A stretch of DNA of 64,000 nucleotides. It comes from Cliona cf. orientalis (lineage: Eukaryota; Porifera; Demospongiae; Clionaida; Clionaidae). The translations under genes were made by a program, and so were the position numbers. Of the stretch, positions 1 to 12,820 are shown piece after piece (the first letter of the stretch is position 1; every line of letters starts with the position of its first letter). The DNA lies in the NCBI GenBank assembly GCA_963930775.1, contig OZ005689.1, positions 10,757,079-10,821,078 on the forward strand, given 5' to 3'. Under the pieces are notes generated by a model, which was not told the origin of the DNA, made no database searches, and saw nothing but the letters and a program-made list of their open reading frames with translations.

Positions 1-1030
1 GCACCATTGGATTCAGCACACACAGATCAATCCTTGCTAAAAACTCATTTTTTATGAAATATCCCGAGTGGTGCCTTTTCTCAGAGCAGGTCACGATTAG
101 TCTGAACGGGTAGCTATATCTGACCCCTTTTGTTTATCCTATATTTATCCTGGTATGCACAGACATACTCTAGAGCTAGGATATATGTGATAGTGTGGTT
201 CAATACTTCTACAGTGGAGTAGAATTCTCTGTATATTCCGAATTGGGACAGCTTAATAAGGTGTCCTGATCAAAAGTGTTCTCATTTCTGGGGTGGCACC
301 TTTCTAGCTATACGTTGCTGGAACCATGCATGGTGTCCTGATTAAGGGAGGTTTCATCATTTCAGGGATGTCCTTATAGAGGGGTTCCATGCACTGTATA
401 CTATAATAATATAGCACTGTGATACCATGGTTGTGGGAGCATCTGAGATGTATATGTAATTTAAGGCTGATGAGTAAATTATTTGGTTATTATTATTCAG
501 TGTTTCCCCCAGCATACCTGAATCAGGGTGGGCCACCCGGTTTGACTTTGGGCTAATTGGATAAACATCAAAGAAATGGGTGGAGTTTAAAGCCACAACT
601 TAATTAAAACCCTATGAATATCATTAAGCACCCGGTTTGGATTCTATTCTGGGGGAATCCCTGATTATTAATAATTAATTGTATGATTTGATTCTCCCTC
701 ACTTCTTTAAAATACCCATCTACCCATCAGACAAATTATTAATCTAATTTAAGATACCCATCAGACAAATTATTAAATGTTATTTTGAGCCCATAAGACA
801 GAAATTAGATTCTCCAAATAAAAACCCCTGAAGACTAATTAGTGTTCTTCCATGGGGGTGTATCCTTATTAACTGGAATAGCCCAATAATTAAAGTCTCG
901 ATATCTCGGCGAATGAACATGGGGGCGTGACCTGGAGTGAGAATTAGTGTTAGTCCAAGAACATCTTCGTCCTACCAGAGTTTCGAGAAGTTTTGAAAAA
1001 CTTCATTTTTTTGTGTGGAAACCCTAATAT
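1..1030. other. AT-rich intergenic sequence, no gene seen
   Basis: No open frame with recognisable protein features and no splice-joined exon set is visible here. A short local duplication (ACCCATC..CAGACAAATTATTAA) lies at about 714-775. The stretch precedes the first tandem unit. Confidence 0.5.
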
Positions 1031-1032
1031 AG

Positions 1033-1165
1033 TACAGTGGAACGGTCGACCCCTTACCGTACAGAATGGAAAGCAGCTAATACAACTACTAGAAGTCCTA
1101 AGGTGGTATGAAAATACACCCTAGCTGCATAGTAAAGTATGGTGGAAAGCACTCCCTAAAATTAA
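1033..1165. repeat. Left boundary block of the tandem unit
   Basis: One copy of the SalI-site minisatellite (GGTCGACCCCTTACCGTA) followed by about 90 bp that closely match 30,291-30,430, including the run AGTATGGTGGAAAGCACTCC. In both places it lies just upstream of a Vps62-like segment. It therefore marks the left edge of the roughly 10 kb tandem duplication unit. Confidence 0.6.
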
Positions 1166-1399
1166 TACATCTGGTTTGTGGCATCATAATATAAGTCAGC
1201 TGTGAATGATCCATTGATGCAATAGTCACAATGCAAGGGAATTGCTCCTAACTATTTTGATGCTAATAGCTGTTGGTTCACTACTGAGCACTCAAGGTCT
1301 GTTACACTTTTGTAACACATACTTTATATACTCCTAATTACAATGCATACAGGAGAGAGTACAGTGATTGTCCATAACTACCTATGCCTATCACCTCTC

Positions 1400-2365
1400 T
1401 TTTGATCTGGTAGGACAGTGATAGCAGTGCTGGCGGTGATGTTTCTATCTGGTGTCCAGTCCGGCGACTCTGACAGTAATTTCCATCCATTGGGAGATGT
1501 TGCTATAGATTCGCATGCAAGACCATCTATCAACGCAATGATAGTTCTAGCTGGCTAAAATTTCTAATGTTCTAGCTCGCCCCACCTGTTGATTTCACTA
1601 AGGTGTGGAATGATCGAGGCAGTGGTGCTCATACACCCTCAGGCTATACACCTGTCCAGGCTATATGGCTGTGGTTGGATATCATAGTCTCCCCAATACT
1701 ACGTACCAATACAGATGGCTACAGGTATTCCATTACTTATAATATTGTTTTATTAAATAATATTATTTTCAAAATCCCATTGTGTACTATCTATATATCC
1801 CACAAGGGACGCTGATATTTGCATGTATTATCTAAAATATTAATGCAGTTAATTTTGGTGTGTAGATCTATAGTAGTCTTCTTTTTTTCTTCACAAATTT
1901 AACAAATCCAGCTATGTTTAATACCAATGATATTATAAGTGAACTATAGCTTTGAAGTGATCTGGAAAGGTCGTGGCTCCAGAGCTAAGCGGGACGTGTC
2001 CTTCTATGCCAATACTTACATCTTGAGCAGTACCGGCATGGACTCTGGAACCTTCATGGCATTTCCCACCCACTCAGCACAATCAGGAGCCCCTACCAGC
2101 TGAAACAGTCAGCAGCACTACACGCACTCATTGCTTACCAAGTCTACAACACTCAGTCTGAGAGAATCTGGAAGGACTCTGGAAGTGGAGCACGTCGGGA
2201 TTTTTCATGTCATAGGGTACGTGGTAGAGCATATTGCAGTTAATTGTCTCTCTAGTCCGTTCTATGGCATAGCTGTCATTAGATCCCATTCATATCAGCC
2301 CTTTATGTATGACATCCAATGTGTAAATTGTTACTACTGGGTCGTGGAAGTTTGTGTGGAATGAT
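1400..2365 (+). pseudogene. Vps62/DUF946-like segment, copy A (decayed)
   Basis: Pieces of a repeated pattern are visible: 'NFHPLGDVA..ARPSIN' near 1,480, 'VWNDRGSGA' near 1,605, 'GRGSRAKRDVSFYANTY' near 1,970 and 'DSGTFMAFPTHSAQSG' near 2,040. This layout, W-N-D-x-G-S-G-A plus PLGDVA repeats, matches my knowledge of Vps62 (DUF946) proteins, which have tandem beta-rich repeats and a poorly known function. The frame is broken: a four-base insertion relative to copy E creates a TAA in 'VLAG*' near 1,555, and sequence before 'PSGYT' is missing near 1,630. Upstream, 'VIAVLAVMFLSGVQS' looks like a signal peptide core. The same segment recurs at 20,215 and 31,690, always upstream of a type-1 receptor copy. 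It may be the 5' part of a fusion gene or a separate dead gene. Confidence 0.55.
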
Positions 2366-2484
2366 TGTGGAAGCATCTGAGTGCTGCTTTATAGCGCTAT
2401 ATGCACACATATTAATGTGCATGCACTGGCAGTGATAATTTCCAATAACTATAGCTAGCTAGTGCCATCATGCACTAAAGGGTG

Positions 2485-2965
2485 TATACCCAAGTCAAGA
2501 AATAGCTTCCCCCCACACTAATGCTTTCCCGAATCTAATTAATACTGGAAAGAAAGAGTGCACCCCTGCACTCTTCTCTCCCAGTACCGCTACACTCTTG
2601 TCTTCCCAATAGTAGCTAATAGGCTAGAAAGAGTGTACCCAGAACGGTTTTACTGGCAGGAAAGAGTGTACCCCCATATACACTCTTTCCTCCCAGTAAT
2701 ACATGAGTATTGACCCCACAGTATCTTAACCCCTAATTTCCCGAACAACACTGGCAGGAAAGAGTGTGGAGGTATACTCAGTTAACGCTGGTAGAATATA
2801 GTAGGCAGGAAAGAGTCAGAGAAAGAGTGTACCCCCACACTTTTTCCTGCCTGAAAAACGGAAGCAAGGTCCAAGTGTACCTACACACTACTATGCCTGC
2901 CTCCGTTTTCAGGCAGGAAAAAGTGTGGGGGTACACTCTTTCCTGCCCATTAGAATGGGCGTGGT
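2485..2965. repeat. Palindromic GAAAGAGTGTACCCC minisatellite, copy A
   Basis: Many imperfect copies of AAGAAAGAGTGTACCCCCAC occur in both orientations. The best palindrome, GGCAGGAAAGAGTGT facing ACACTCTTTCCTGCC, lies at 2,810-2,850 and 2,910-2,950. Orthologous arrays sit at 21,380-21,875 and 32,925-33,450, each between a Vps62-like segment and a type-1 receptor copy. Confidence 0.75.
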
Positions 2966-3247
2966 CATCAAAAGTGTCACATCCTGTCCTGTTATGCTTG
3001 AATATTCGTTGCTATTATGTCACGAAGCTATTTAATCAAGTGATGCCATGGATGGCATGCAACTATACTGCAATCTGTTTCTCGCGCATTCAGCTGCTGC
3101 AGAGCAAGATAATATGATCTACCTACTGTTGAATAGCTTTATTGTCACTTACCAGCAGTGGTACAGTTTTATCACAAAGTACATTGTTAATAATAATATT
3201 ATTGTGGCTCATGATCATGTATATAGTTAATAATGTTTTATGAACAG

Positions 3248-5995
3248 ATATTGAACTTGTTCTCAGCCCTGACTCAAGGCTACTGCCGGTTGGAAGAAGT
3301 GCTACATTCACTTGTAAATTTCGTAATGTAAACGAAAATCATCATCCTTTCTGGAAAATCAATCAAACAGAAGCAATCAATGATTATAGCAAGGGCGAAT
3401 TAATGAGAAGAGGCTTGATAATCAAGAAGATAGCAATGGGATCACGACACTCACATTAATTGTGAATAGTTCTTATGCTGGTGTCAATAATACTAGGATA
3501 CAGTGTGGAACACTAACTCATGTTCACAGCCAAATGGCAACTATTTTGACAATTGCTGGTAAACGTTAATGCTAGTCGGTTATATAATACACAATAATGT
3601 CTGAATATAGCTACTCATTGCTAAAATTATATAATATGAAGGGTTGGGCGGGATTCAAGAAAATTAATTTTCTTTCTTTTTTGTAGATCCTTCTTTCTCT
3701 CCAAATCAACTTTTGGAACAGCCTAGCTCATCGATTTTGTCCCTGAAATGGTCTCCACCATTTCTATGGCCTGGATACTACATCAGAAACTATAACATAA
3801 ATGTCAGAGATGATGATGGTGAAATATTAAGTACCTATCAAGTGAACTCAACTACATTCAGCAAAGCCATGATGACACTACCACTCAATGAAACTTATCA
3901 TATTTGGTAGTATTTGCATGCAATTTAACTTTGAAATCACCCCAGGGCATCAAGATATTGCTGGTCAGAGTCGCTATGTAGAAGGTGGATATTATGCACA
4001 TAAGTATTGTTAAAACAATAATTATTACAATACCATTATGCTCAACCATATACAATTATATTGATTCCAATGATTTCATGCTTGGTTCAGTGACGTTTTA
4101 ACTTATTATGACTCTAACGTCACTCACTAATAATACAGCTCTGGGTGAATTTGATGTCTCAGCTACTGTATTCTTTAGAGCTGACGGAACACCTTTAGTG
4201 AGGGCCTTAGTAAAGGTAAAACATTTTTATGTGTATCACTAAAAATAATGTTACATCTGTATACTAATAATATTATTGTAGCCTTCAGACAAGATCTGTA
4301 GCTACCAGGAATTAAACATTGCAATAAACATAACAGACAGAGCTAGCAATGCTCTGGTGACTAACAGTGGTCCACTACCCCACCATGGCAACGGCAGTTT
4401 TGAATATGACATTACATCCAGCAACCTCAGAAGGGAAGTGGAATACTTTATGACTGTTACAGTCTACACTGGATTTGAAAGCTCAACTCTCTCTTACTCA
4501 TTCAGTAAGCATTAAATTTAATAAGATTATACCATTATAAGATTATTGTGTACGTAAAATTGATAGATAAATTTGGGATTGAGTGTACTGTCAAAAGTTC
4601 AAAACACCTTACACATACATAATTGCTTTCCTTAATGATAAGACAGCTTACATAACACATCAATCATAAATAAGCAGTACTCCAATTATTTGGGAAATTA
4701 TTTGTGAACTATATTAATATCCAATTGAGTAAGTTTACGTTATCACATGTCTATGACGCTTGAATGTGAAAATCTGGCTCAAAATTAACATACAGGAGCA
4801 CTAGTGTTAACGATATTAAGACCTTGGCTAGCTACCCAATAATTATCAGTATAATATTACATCATTATGAATATTGCATGAATATGAATTATGTATACAT
4901 GTAATCATAGATGTAATATATCCCTGCTGTGTATAAGTATAATATTATACCGTAGTGTCCCTTGCAAGCGCCCACTCCCAGGTAAGTGCACATGTACCTC
5001 ATTTCAAGGGGCCACTGTAGCAGCTTCTATACAAACCTATGGATCGAATTTTGATCCCGGGTAAGCGCCCATGCGGGCCAAAATTGTGAGTTATGTTTAA
5101 GCGACCGGTATTGTTGTATTATGATAATATTATTATGATATGTCAGGAGCACTATAATATTATTATACTACGGTATGACATACTAGTGCCGGTGGACTTA
5201 ACTTTCACTCCTTTTTTCTTCAGCGACAATCACTGCCTTTAGTACTGATGGGGAAAGAACTATGGAGTTTGGTAATAATATTATTATAACTTTTTTAACT
5301 CTAAATTTAATAATTATGAATGTTTGTGGATACCTGAGATGTATATAGCTGCAGAGTAGTGGAGCAATACATTACAATAGATTGATGCTAAGTGTTATTG
5401 AGAATCTTTGTTTACAGATTCCCCGTCAATCAGAGGAGACCCAAGCTGTTCTGCATCCCTTGTTAGTCCTATAGTTGAAGGTACATTCTGAATCACTGAC
5501 CATTATCAGTTCAATTAATATAATTTGGTGGTATGAGTTCTAGATCTGTCGCTATTGTATATTATGTAACAGTTATTGCTGTATGTATAAGCATCCTTTA
5601 ATAAGTATACACGGTTTCATGATCTGTTATTATATGCAGTGATAGATCTGATCACCAAATCTATAGCTACATAATGACCATTATGACACTGTATAAGAAT
5701 CCTTATTCCTATTGTAGCGGTCATAGTGATGTTGTTTCTTGCTGGCATTACTGTAACAGTTGTAACTGTCGTATACCGTCCACTAAAGCTACACCTCAGG
5801 AATCAAGAGACCCCACAAGGTAGTTGTTTTGTTCATGTGTATTTTTTGGCATCTCTACCAATACTAAGTGCAGCTGCAGTTCACGAGGAGCCGTACGACT
5901 GGGCTGTATCTAGACTACCACAAACAGAGCATGAAATGGAAGAGTGCCCTGCTAATGGAGTGTTGACCAAAATTAATAAGAGCTCGGTATCGTAA
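3248..5995 (+). pseudogene. Type-1 Ig/FN3 transmembrane receptor, copy A (broken)
   Basis: Eight exon equivalents align to the other type-1 copies: Ig-like 3,248-3,558; FN3-like 3,687-3,999; 4,139-4,215; 4,282-4,504; 5,224-5,271; 5,417-5,480; TM 5,718-5,819 (hydrophobic run around VMLFLAGITVTVV); tail 5,874-5,995 ending TAA. Lesions relative to copies C, E and G: a 10-bp loss in the Ig exon near 3,410 that shifts into a TAA; a 10-bp insertion near 3,905 giving TAG; and loss of the FN3 donor (GT to AT at 4,000). The tail reads VHEEPYDWAV where other copies have VYEEP, so one tyrosine is lost. The TM acceptor is rebuilt by a 6-bp deletion that keeps phase. The family looks like a single-pass cell-surface receptor; its ligand is unknown. 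Confidence 0.75.
4948..5110. mobile_element. TACCGTA MITE, GTGTCCCGGG subfamily, copy A
   Basis: Roughly 160 bp with inverted ends, TACCGTAGTGTCCC on the left and the complement of TACCGGTCGCTTAAACAT on the right, with internal AAGCGCCCA motifs. It lies in the intron between two type-1 exons. The copies at 12,596-12,770 and 37,186-37,344 hold the same place in units C and G, so the insertion predates the unit duplication. An independent copy sits at 46,532. Confidence 0.65.
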
Positions 5996-7041
5996 TCTGA
6001 TATGAGTAACAAATTATTGTAAACACATACCAGTATCCATAAGGACTAGATAAATAATATTATTAATTGTAATGTTAACGTTGTACATGACAATAGTCTA
6101 AGATGGATTTTGTCATAATGATCGAGTGTTTGTGCGCAGTATATATAGAAGCACACTTCCCTTGGATTTTGCTCTCATTATTAATCTGTTGGGTGTAACA
6201 GGAATTAATGATAATAATTATGTGTACGTGCGCATGATTGTGCATATTAAATTACATGTTGCTAGCTTGTGTATAATTACTGATTATGGTCATGTATATA
6301 CATGTCTCGGGTGCTAGCAAATGCACCAATTGCAACGTATCTGAAACTGTTAGACAGAGGGCATTGGCAATTGTGCGTACTATACATACACCCTTCAATA
6401 AATCAGTAGTGTTGGATAAAGAGGAAGAGGGACAGCAGCAAATTTTGAAGCAAAAATGTGCCTTTGAAACAAAAATTAATGGGATAGAAACAAAATTCAA
6501 TGCTGTATTTACATGAAGCACTCCACTGAAATAGAAATGTGAGAGTCTAGTGAAGTGTACTGACATAACAATATACTATGTGGTCTCACTATATTATCAG
6601 TAGCTAGGTACTAGGTATCAATGCCAGTAGTTCGATGAATCTAGCTGTATCTAGATAGGGAATTTTAATTATCCCCATGCATAGCAACGGCCTGGCTCCG
6701 TGTACGGAAGCTGTACAGACTAGGTAGGTCAAAATGAAGGCTTATTTCGCCTTGGTAACTTACGTTTACCCTCTGTAGGCGGTGGCAACAGTTAGTAGAA
6801 AGGTTCTTTGACATAAATATTATGACAAAAACTGAACTTTCATATTTTTTGGCTATAGATACTAAAAACGTGCATTGCGCCATATGCGCGTTTGACAAAA
6901 ATTAATTAATACGCCGGGTTTTCTCAGATCCGGTCACAATGCTCATTCCACTATTTCCATGTTCCATATCCTTCACTGATATTCCATTCCAAGTCAGTTG
7001 ATCAGTACTGGTAGCTAGAATAAGTCCTTTAAAATTATACT
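5996..7041. promoter_or_regulatory. Intergenic spacer and putative type-2 promoter/5' UTR, copy B
   Basis: Sequence ending near 7,041 (TGCTCATTCCACTATTTCC ... TCCTTTAAA) is conserved just upstream of the ATG in type-2 copies B, D and F, which suggests a core promoter plus 5' UTR. In copy B about 310 bp of unrelated DNA (about 6,628-6,935) splits the block between the GTAGCTAGGTA and TGCTCATTCC portions that are adjacent in copy D. I see no separate gene in the rest of the spacer. Confidence 0.45.
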
Positions 7042-9241
7042 ATGACTGACAGTAAAATTGAAACATTGGTTCTATTGTGGCTGTTTTTTATAAGAGGCAA
7101 ACATTCTCAACTGACTGCTGTTGTCACTCCCAGAGGTTACAATGCCAGCCTGGATCCTGAAGCCAGCTTCACCTTCCAGTGTGATGTGACTGGTACTAAT
7201 AGTGTACAGTGGTTTGTGGATGGTTCTCCTGCATCTGCACAAGAAATTAGAGATCGGGGAATTAGTGCAAGTGACACTATCACTGTGGATGAGGCTACTA
7301 GCAGTGTTAGAAGGAGCCTGTCCATTTTGAGAAATATCACTAACAGGAACACCACTATTAGATGTGTAGCCACTGCTGTCTCATCAACTGGTGATGTTAT
7401 TGGTGCTTCTAGTGAACCAGTTCTTTTTAAAATTCAAGGACTCCTTGATGCTCCATCAAATCTGGTGCTATCAGAAGCTGACAACCAGCACATGAGGAGA
7501 TTAAATTGGGACGAGCCATTCTCACTAGATATCACTGATGTTGATCCAGACATAGAGTGTTACAATGTGTGCTACAGCCTGGTCAATGTATCAGCAGAGA
7601 AATCCCAGTGCACGTGTGTGAATCAAACAGAGTACACATTTCTCTGTGTTAGTGTTCCTCTTCTCTTCACTGTGTCTGCTGTCAATGTAGTAGGAGAGGG
7701 AGAAGCTACTTCAATTCTTCATGAAGGATGCAGTTGTACCAGTACCACAGGTTAATTTGAATTAGCTACTAGTTTATTGCTACAATAATAATGCTATTTT
7801 TCTTATGCAGTCCCATCTATTGTCAGTGCTAATGAAGTAGTATCTTTTTCTCTCTTAGACTACAATCCAACGGCAAAAGTTTTATTTCACCAGGTTTGTG
7901 GGGTGGGGGGAGTTCAGTCTGTACTCATGCATACACAGTTGCTACTAGCTATTTGTCTCACCCAAAAATAGACACCTATTAATTTATCGTCATAGTACTA
8001 TTCACTAGGTATTAGAAGACAGTGGAACAACAACTTGTTTCTTAGTTTATGAAATTAAAACTTCCCTAACATCGGAGGCAAATACAACCAACCATGGCAT
8101 TCAAATACCTCAAGTTGTTCAGTATTCTCAGTCAAGTGTAAACTTAAGCCTAACTGTGGACTCTGACTTGTTGGTTAATGAGATGTGTTTAGCGACAATC
8201 ACTGCCATTAATGCTGATGGGGAAAGAAACATCACTGTGACCGTGGAATTCGGTAATGAGTAACTAATTTATTATGAAAGATAATATTAATTGAATAATA
8301 TAGATACCTATGATGTCCAGTCAGTGAGTGGTAGAGCTATACCTGGTGGATTGGAGCTGAACTGTACATTTGCTGAGGGATCACGAGCTCAAAGTTGTAT
8401 ACTCACTGTGTGTAGACTGGAGAATGGCATGGAGGAATACTGTATGAATCTAACCATCGTTAGGGAAAGCCGTCAGCAAAGTGGGCAACTCAGCCTGGAT
8501 TGTACATGATCAAAAATGTGACTGAAGTTGAGAGTGATGGTAGCATGACTCTCCATAGGAGAACAGTTAAACTACAGTTGACCATCACTGAGCCTCCTCC
8601 CACTACAGCTCCAACAGGAACAATCTCAAGTAGTTTATTTACTGTATTGATGATTGTGCATAATATTATTATTATGAGTCAGACTGTCTCTGTTTTGTAG
8701 ATTCCCCTTCGGTTGATGTAGTGTCAAGCTCTTCTGTACCAGCTGTAGGTCCTATCGTTGGAGGTATACAAATTTTATACTTCTCAGTATTCAGTGCATA
8801 CTAATAATAGCTAAAACAGGTCCAGGAGTGCTGGGTGATATAAAGCTCTGCCATTATCATAATAATAGATGTTGTTGTGTGAAAATCATTACCTATGCAA
8901 TTTTCATTATAATTACGCAGTGGTAGATCTGATCAAGAGAGCTACATAATGTTTATAGCACATTTTATCTAGGTATTGTTGCAGTAGCGGTCGTAGTGAC
9001 GTTGTTGCATGATCATTGTAACAGTTGTAGCTGTTGCATACCATCGAACAAAGCTACACCACAGGAATCAAGAGACCCCACAAGGTAGTTGTTATGTACA
9101 TGTGTGTTTTTGGCATCTCTACTAAGATTATGCACAGCTGCAGCAGTTTACGAGGAGCCATATGACTGGGCTGTATCTAGACTACCACAAACAGAGCCTG
9201 CGATGGAACAATGTCCTGCTTATGGAGTGTTTTCCAAATGA
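7042..9241 (+). pseudogene. Type-2 Ig/FN3 transmembrane receptor, copy B (frameshifted)
   Basis: Exons: 7,042-7,750 (signal peptide with core LVLLWLFF, Ig-like domain with Cys/Trp/Cys, first FN3-like domain), 7,811-7,893, 8,009-8,252, 8,304-8,629, 8,701-8,763, TM 8,973-9,084, tail 9,138-9,241. Exons 1-3 join in phase. In exon 4 a 10-bp deletion after 'QQSGQ', relative to copies D and F, shifts the frame into TGA at 8,507-8,509, before the stalk and TM. A second, 5-bp deletion lies in the TM exon near 9,010. If transcribed, the product would be a truncated secreted protein of Ig plus FN3 modules. The tail exon itself is still readable (YEEPYDWAV ... CPAYGV). I call it a pseudogene, though expression of the short form cannot be excluded. 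Confidence 0.8.
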
Positions 9242-9904
9242 GAATTTGCTAGAATAATCTGATACGAGTGATATTATTGTAAACATGTATACAAGTATCC
9301 ATAACTTATACAGTATCCACACAGACGTTATCATTATGAGTGCTTGTTGATATTTGAGCCAAATTCTGATTGTGTCCAAAATTGTGCTGATATAATGCAA
9401 GGCTTTGTATTGGACAATGATTAAATTTTGTTGATTCAGACTTGTTTTCCCTCACTATTAATTCACTCGATCAAATCAATGATCCTTTCAGGATAAATAC
9501 ACACAGTGTCCCTTCCAATCCATTGTTTAAATCACAACAGGAATATAATAACATGTACGTATGTGTATGTTACAGTAGCATTGTGCATATTATGAGCGTG
9601 TGTGTTATCATAAAATTTAATAATATTATTGTGGTACAAAATAGTGTTCTCATAATATGTACATGTATGCGCGAAACACTGGCAGGATAAGGACGTAATA
9701 CTATGTTATAGCCATAATGTGTAGATATTGCGTGCATACCAATCTACGATATTATTACACTCCCACTTTATGTTCACAATCATGAGACTAAGCATAAACG
9801 GATATATTAATGTCAAACATTAAAGGGATCGAGGCAAATCCTATAGCACTTAAAAAAGAAACGAGTGGCTAACACCAGTGGGGATTGTATCACACACGAG
9901 GGTT
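9242..9904. other. Spacer after type-2 copy B
   Basis: AT-rich DNA that aligns with the spacers after copies D (18,577-19,600) and F (28,136-28,860). I see no independent gene. It probably contains the type-2 3' UTR. Confidence 0.4.
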
Positions 9905-10325
9905 GGCACAATACCAGTATTGCATAACTGAGTTATTGCATGAACATGGCGTAACTCCTTACCAGTATTTCATAATACATTCGACCTTTACCGACAGAGG
10001 AACATGGCATAATTCCTTACTAGTGTTGCAGTACGTATGGGTCGACCCTTACCACGTACTTTGCTAATGGAGCACTGCCCCGGCATAACTCCTTACCAGT
10101 ATTGCCAAAGCATGATCGCTCGACCCCTTACCGTATACGTTTCAATGGAACGTGGCGTAACTCCTTACCAGTGTTGCCAAAGCATGATCGGTCGACCCCT
10201 TACCGTATGTGGCGTAACTTCTTACCAGTATTGATCGGTCGACCCCTTACCGTACGTGGCGTACTCCTTACCAGTACAGTATAGTCATAGCCTGGCACGA
10301 TCGGTCGACCCCTTACCGTACGTGT
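9905..10325. repeat. SalI-site minisatellite, unit B/C boundary
   Basis: About six imperfect repeats of a roughly 60-70 bp monomer containing ATAACTCCTTACCAGTATTG and GGTCGACCCCTTACCGTA. The spacing varies and some monomers are partial. Equivalent arrays lie at 19,600-19,915 and 30,085-30,335, each between a type-2 gene and the next unit. Confidence 0.8.
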
Positions 10326-12595
10326 CGTCTAGATCTTACTGTGATCGTTGAGTTTTCTCTGGAATTCAGCCCTCCGCGTGTTTATCCTGAAATAACAAAA
10401 ATTAATGCTAATCTTAGTGCTCATAAAACATCATCTAGTCTTAGGTCTATTTCCCTTCTTATCACTGTTGCTACAGGCTGTGCTAGCTACTATTAATAAT
10501 AGTTGATCATTGCTAGACTATAATTATGTGCTAAAGGATGGCTTGGATACCGTCATCTATGTTGTTTATCATAATAATATTTTCCTATTTGAGTGCAGGT
10601 TCAACACAAGCCTCAACTGGTGAGTTTAACTTAACTGCAAGCATGATGTCACTGTCTTATGTTGCATGTCAAGCAAAGTATATACAAGGCATCAATAAAT
10701 AATATTATATTAATAGGTACTCATGCATAATTATATTATACTATTGTATGGTGCAGGTTCCCAAGTTGTGCTCAATCCTGAGTCAAGATTAATTCCAGTT
10801 GGAGCAGAAGTGTTATTTACTTGCAAATTTTGAAATGTAATAAGACCTTACTGGGAAATTAATGGAATAAAAGCAATCCATGATTTCAATAAAATGCATT
10901 TAAGGGATCAAGGCTTCTTTGTAGATCTGGAACAGACATACAGCGATGGAATTGTCACGGGTCCTCACCATGAGAGTAAATGGATCATATCCACGACTAC
11001 ACAATTCACGCATTCAGTGTAAGACATTTACAGTTGGTATCTGCAGTGAAATTGCCACTCTTTTGATTATTGATGGTAAACCATAATTATTGCAATACAT
11101 TGTATAGTAGACTAGCTCAAGTTCTGAATAAGCTGCTATAGTAGTTACTTGTGCATATACTTCCATTACCTAGGTTGTTATACTCTGATAGTAACTGTTG
11201 TATACTTTGTATGAGTCCATGCAGTCATAGTTGTTTCCTGCTTTATACAGAGTCACCTCTTTCTTCAAACCCCATCCTCAAACAGCCAAATGCTACAAGC
11301 CTTCATCTCATGTGGTCCCCTCCATTTCTTTGGCCAGGTTACCTCATTAAGAGCTATAACATTACCGTCTGGAGTAATAGCGATGAACTTATCAATAGCT
11401 ATCAAGTTAATTCCACATCCTTCAGTAATGCAGTCGTTACATTTCCATTCAGTCCACAGCATCAACATTGCATAAACTTCACATTTGGGATAACTCCTAT
11501 GCACCATCAACTTGTGAATCAATCTTACAATGCGACCGGAGGGTACTTGTCAGGTGAATGCTTATGTTGATGGATTTAAGTGGTATGTTGTATTATTTTT
11601 CCATATTATAGCCCCAGGTTCGTTCAATGTTTCAGTTATCACCCTCTTTAGAGCTGATGGAACACCTTTAGTGAGGGCCTTAGCTAAGGTACGCTGGTAT
11701 GTTATATAGATGATGCACACTTGTACCTCATAATAATGTTATTCCTACAGCCTTCTCATGATATCTGTAGCTACCAGGAATTGAATATTTCAATAAACAT
11801 CACAAACAGAGCTAATAATGCTCTACTGACTGAAGATGGTCCAATACCCCACCATGGCAATGGCAGTTTTGAATATGACATTATATCTAGTAACCTTAAA
11901 AGGGAAGAGGAATACTTTATGACTGTTACAGTTGATACTGGATTTGAAAGTTCAACTCTCTCTTACTCATTCAGTAAGCATTTAATAAGATTATACCATT
12001 ATAATTATGAGTATTGTGTACGTAAACAGATCTAGATAAATTTGGAATTGAGTGTACTGTCAAAAAAGTTCAAAAACACTAGTTTGCTTTCCTTAATGAT
12101 AAGACGGCTTACATAACACATCAATCATAAATAAGCAGTACTCTAATTATTTTTTGGGAAGTTCTTTATGAACTGTATCAACAAGAAAATAAATTTATCA
12201 AATTGCATAAGTTTACATTATCACATGTCTATGATACTTGAATGTGAAAGTCTGGCTCAAAATTAATAATAATATGCAGAAGCACTTAGTGTTATTAAGG
12301 CCTTAACTTTGGTTAGCTACTTAATAATTATTGCGTAATTACCTCTATTACACTATCAAAATTACCAAGTATGTTTAATGTCCCAATCATGGGATAATGT
12401 GGCTAGCATGCATGATCATCTGTTAATAGTACATGCTCACAAAACATAGAGACATAGTTCATGTACAAACAGTATCCTATTATTTATTATCAATATTATT
12501 ATCAATTATTACCATTATCAATACTAGTACGGTGAGCATAATATGACATGGATTGTAATATACTATCTCTAGTTCCCCTACTGTGTATAAGTATG

Positions 12596-12770
12596 TACCG
12601 CAGTGTCCCGGGTCAAGCGCCCACTCTCAGGTAAGCGTGCATATACCACATTTCAAGGGGCCACTGTAGCAGCTTCTATAGAAACGTATGGAATTTTGAT
12701 CCCGCGTAAGTGCCCATGTGGGCCACATGCAATTACGAATTATGTTTAAGCGCCCCAGGACAATACGGTA
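12596..12770. mobile_element. TACCGTA MITE, GTGTCCCGGG subfamily, copy C
   Basis: Ends TACCGCAGTGTCCCGGG and CAATACGGTA, with internal AAGCGCCCA motifs. It is at the same relative position as 4,948-5,110, so it was inherited through unit duplication. Confidence 0.6.
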
Positions 12771-12820
12771 TTATTTTTATGAAGATAATAATATTATGAG
12801 AGATATTATACTATATATGT

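Noticed and set aside
9885..10330. Regularly spaced repeats that look CRISPR-like at first glance
   Set aside because: The repeat is long and degenerate, the intervals are not unique spacers, and the context is a eukaryotic tandem duplication; it is a minisatellite.
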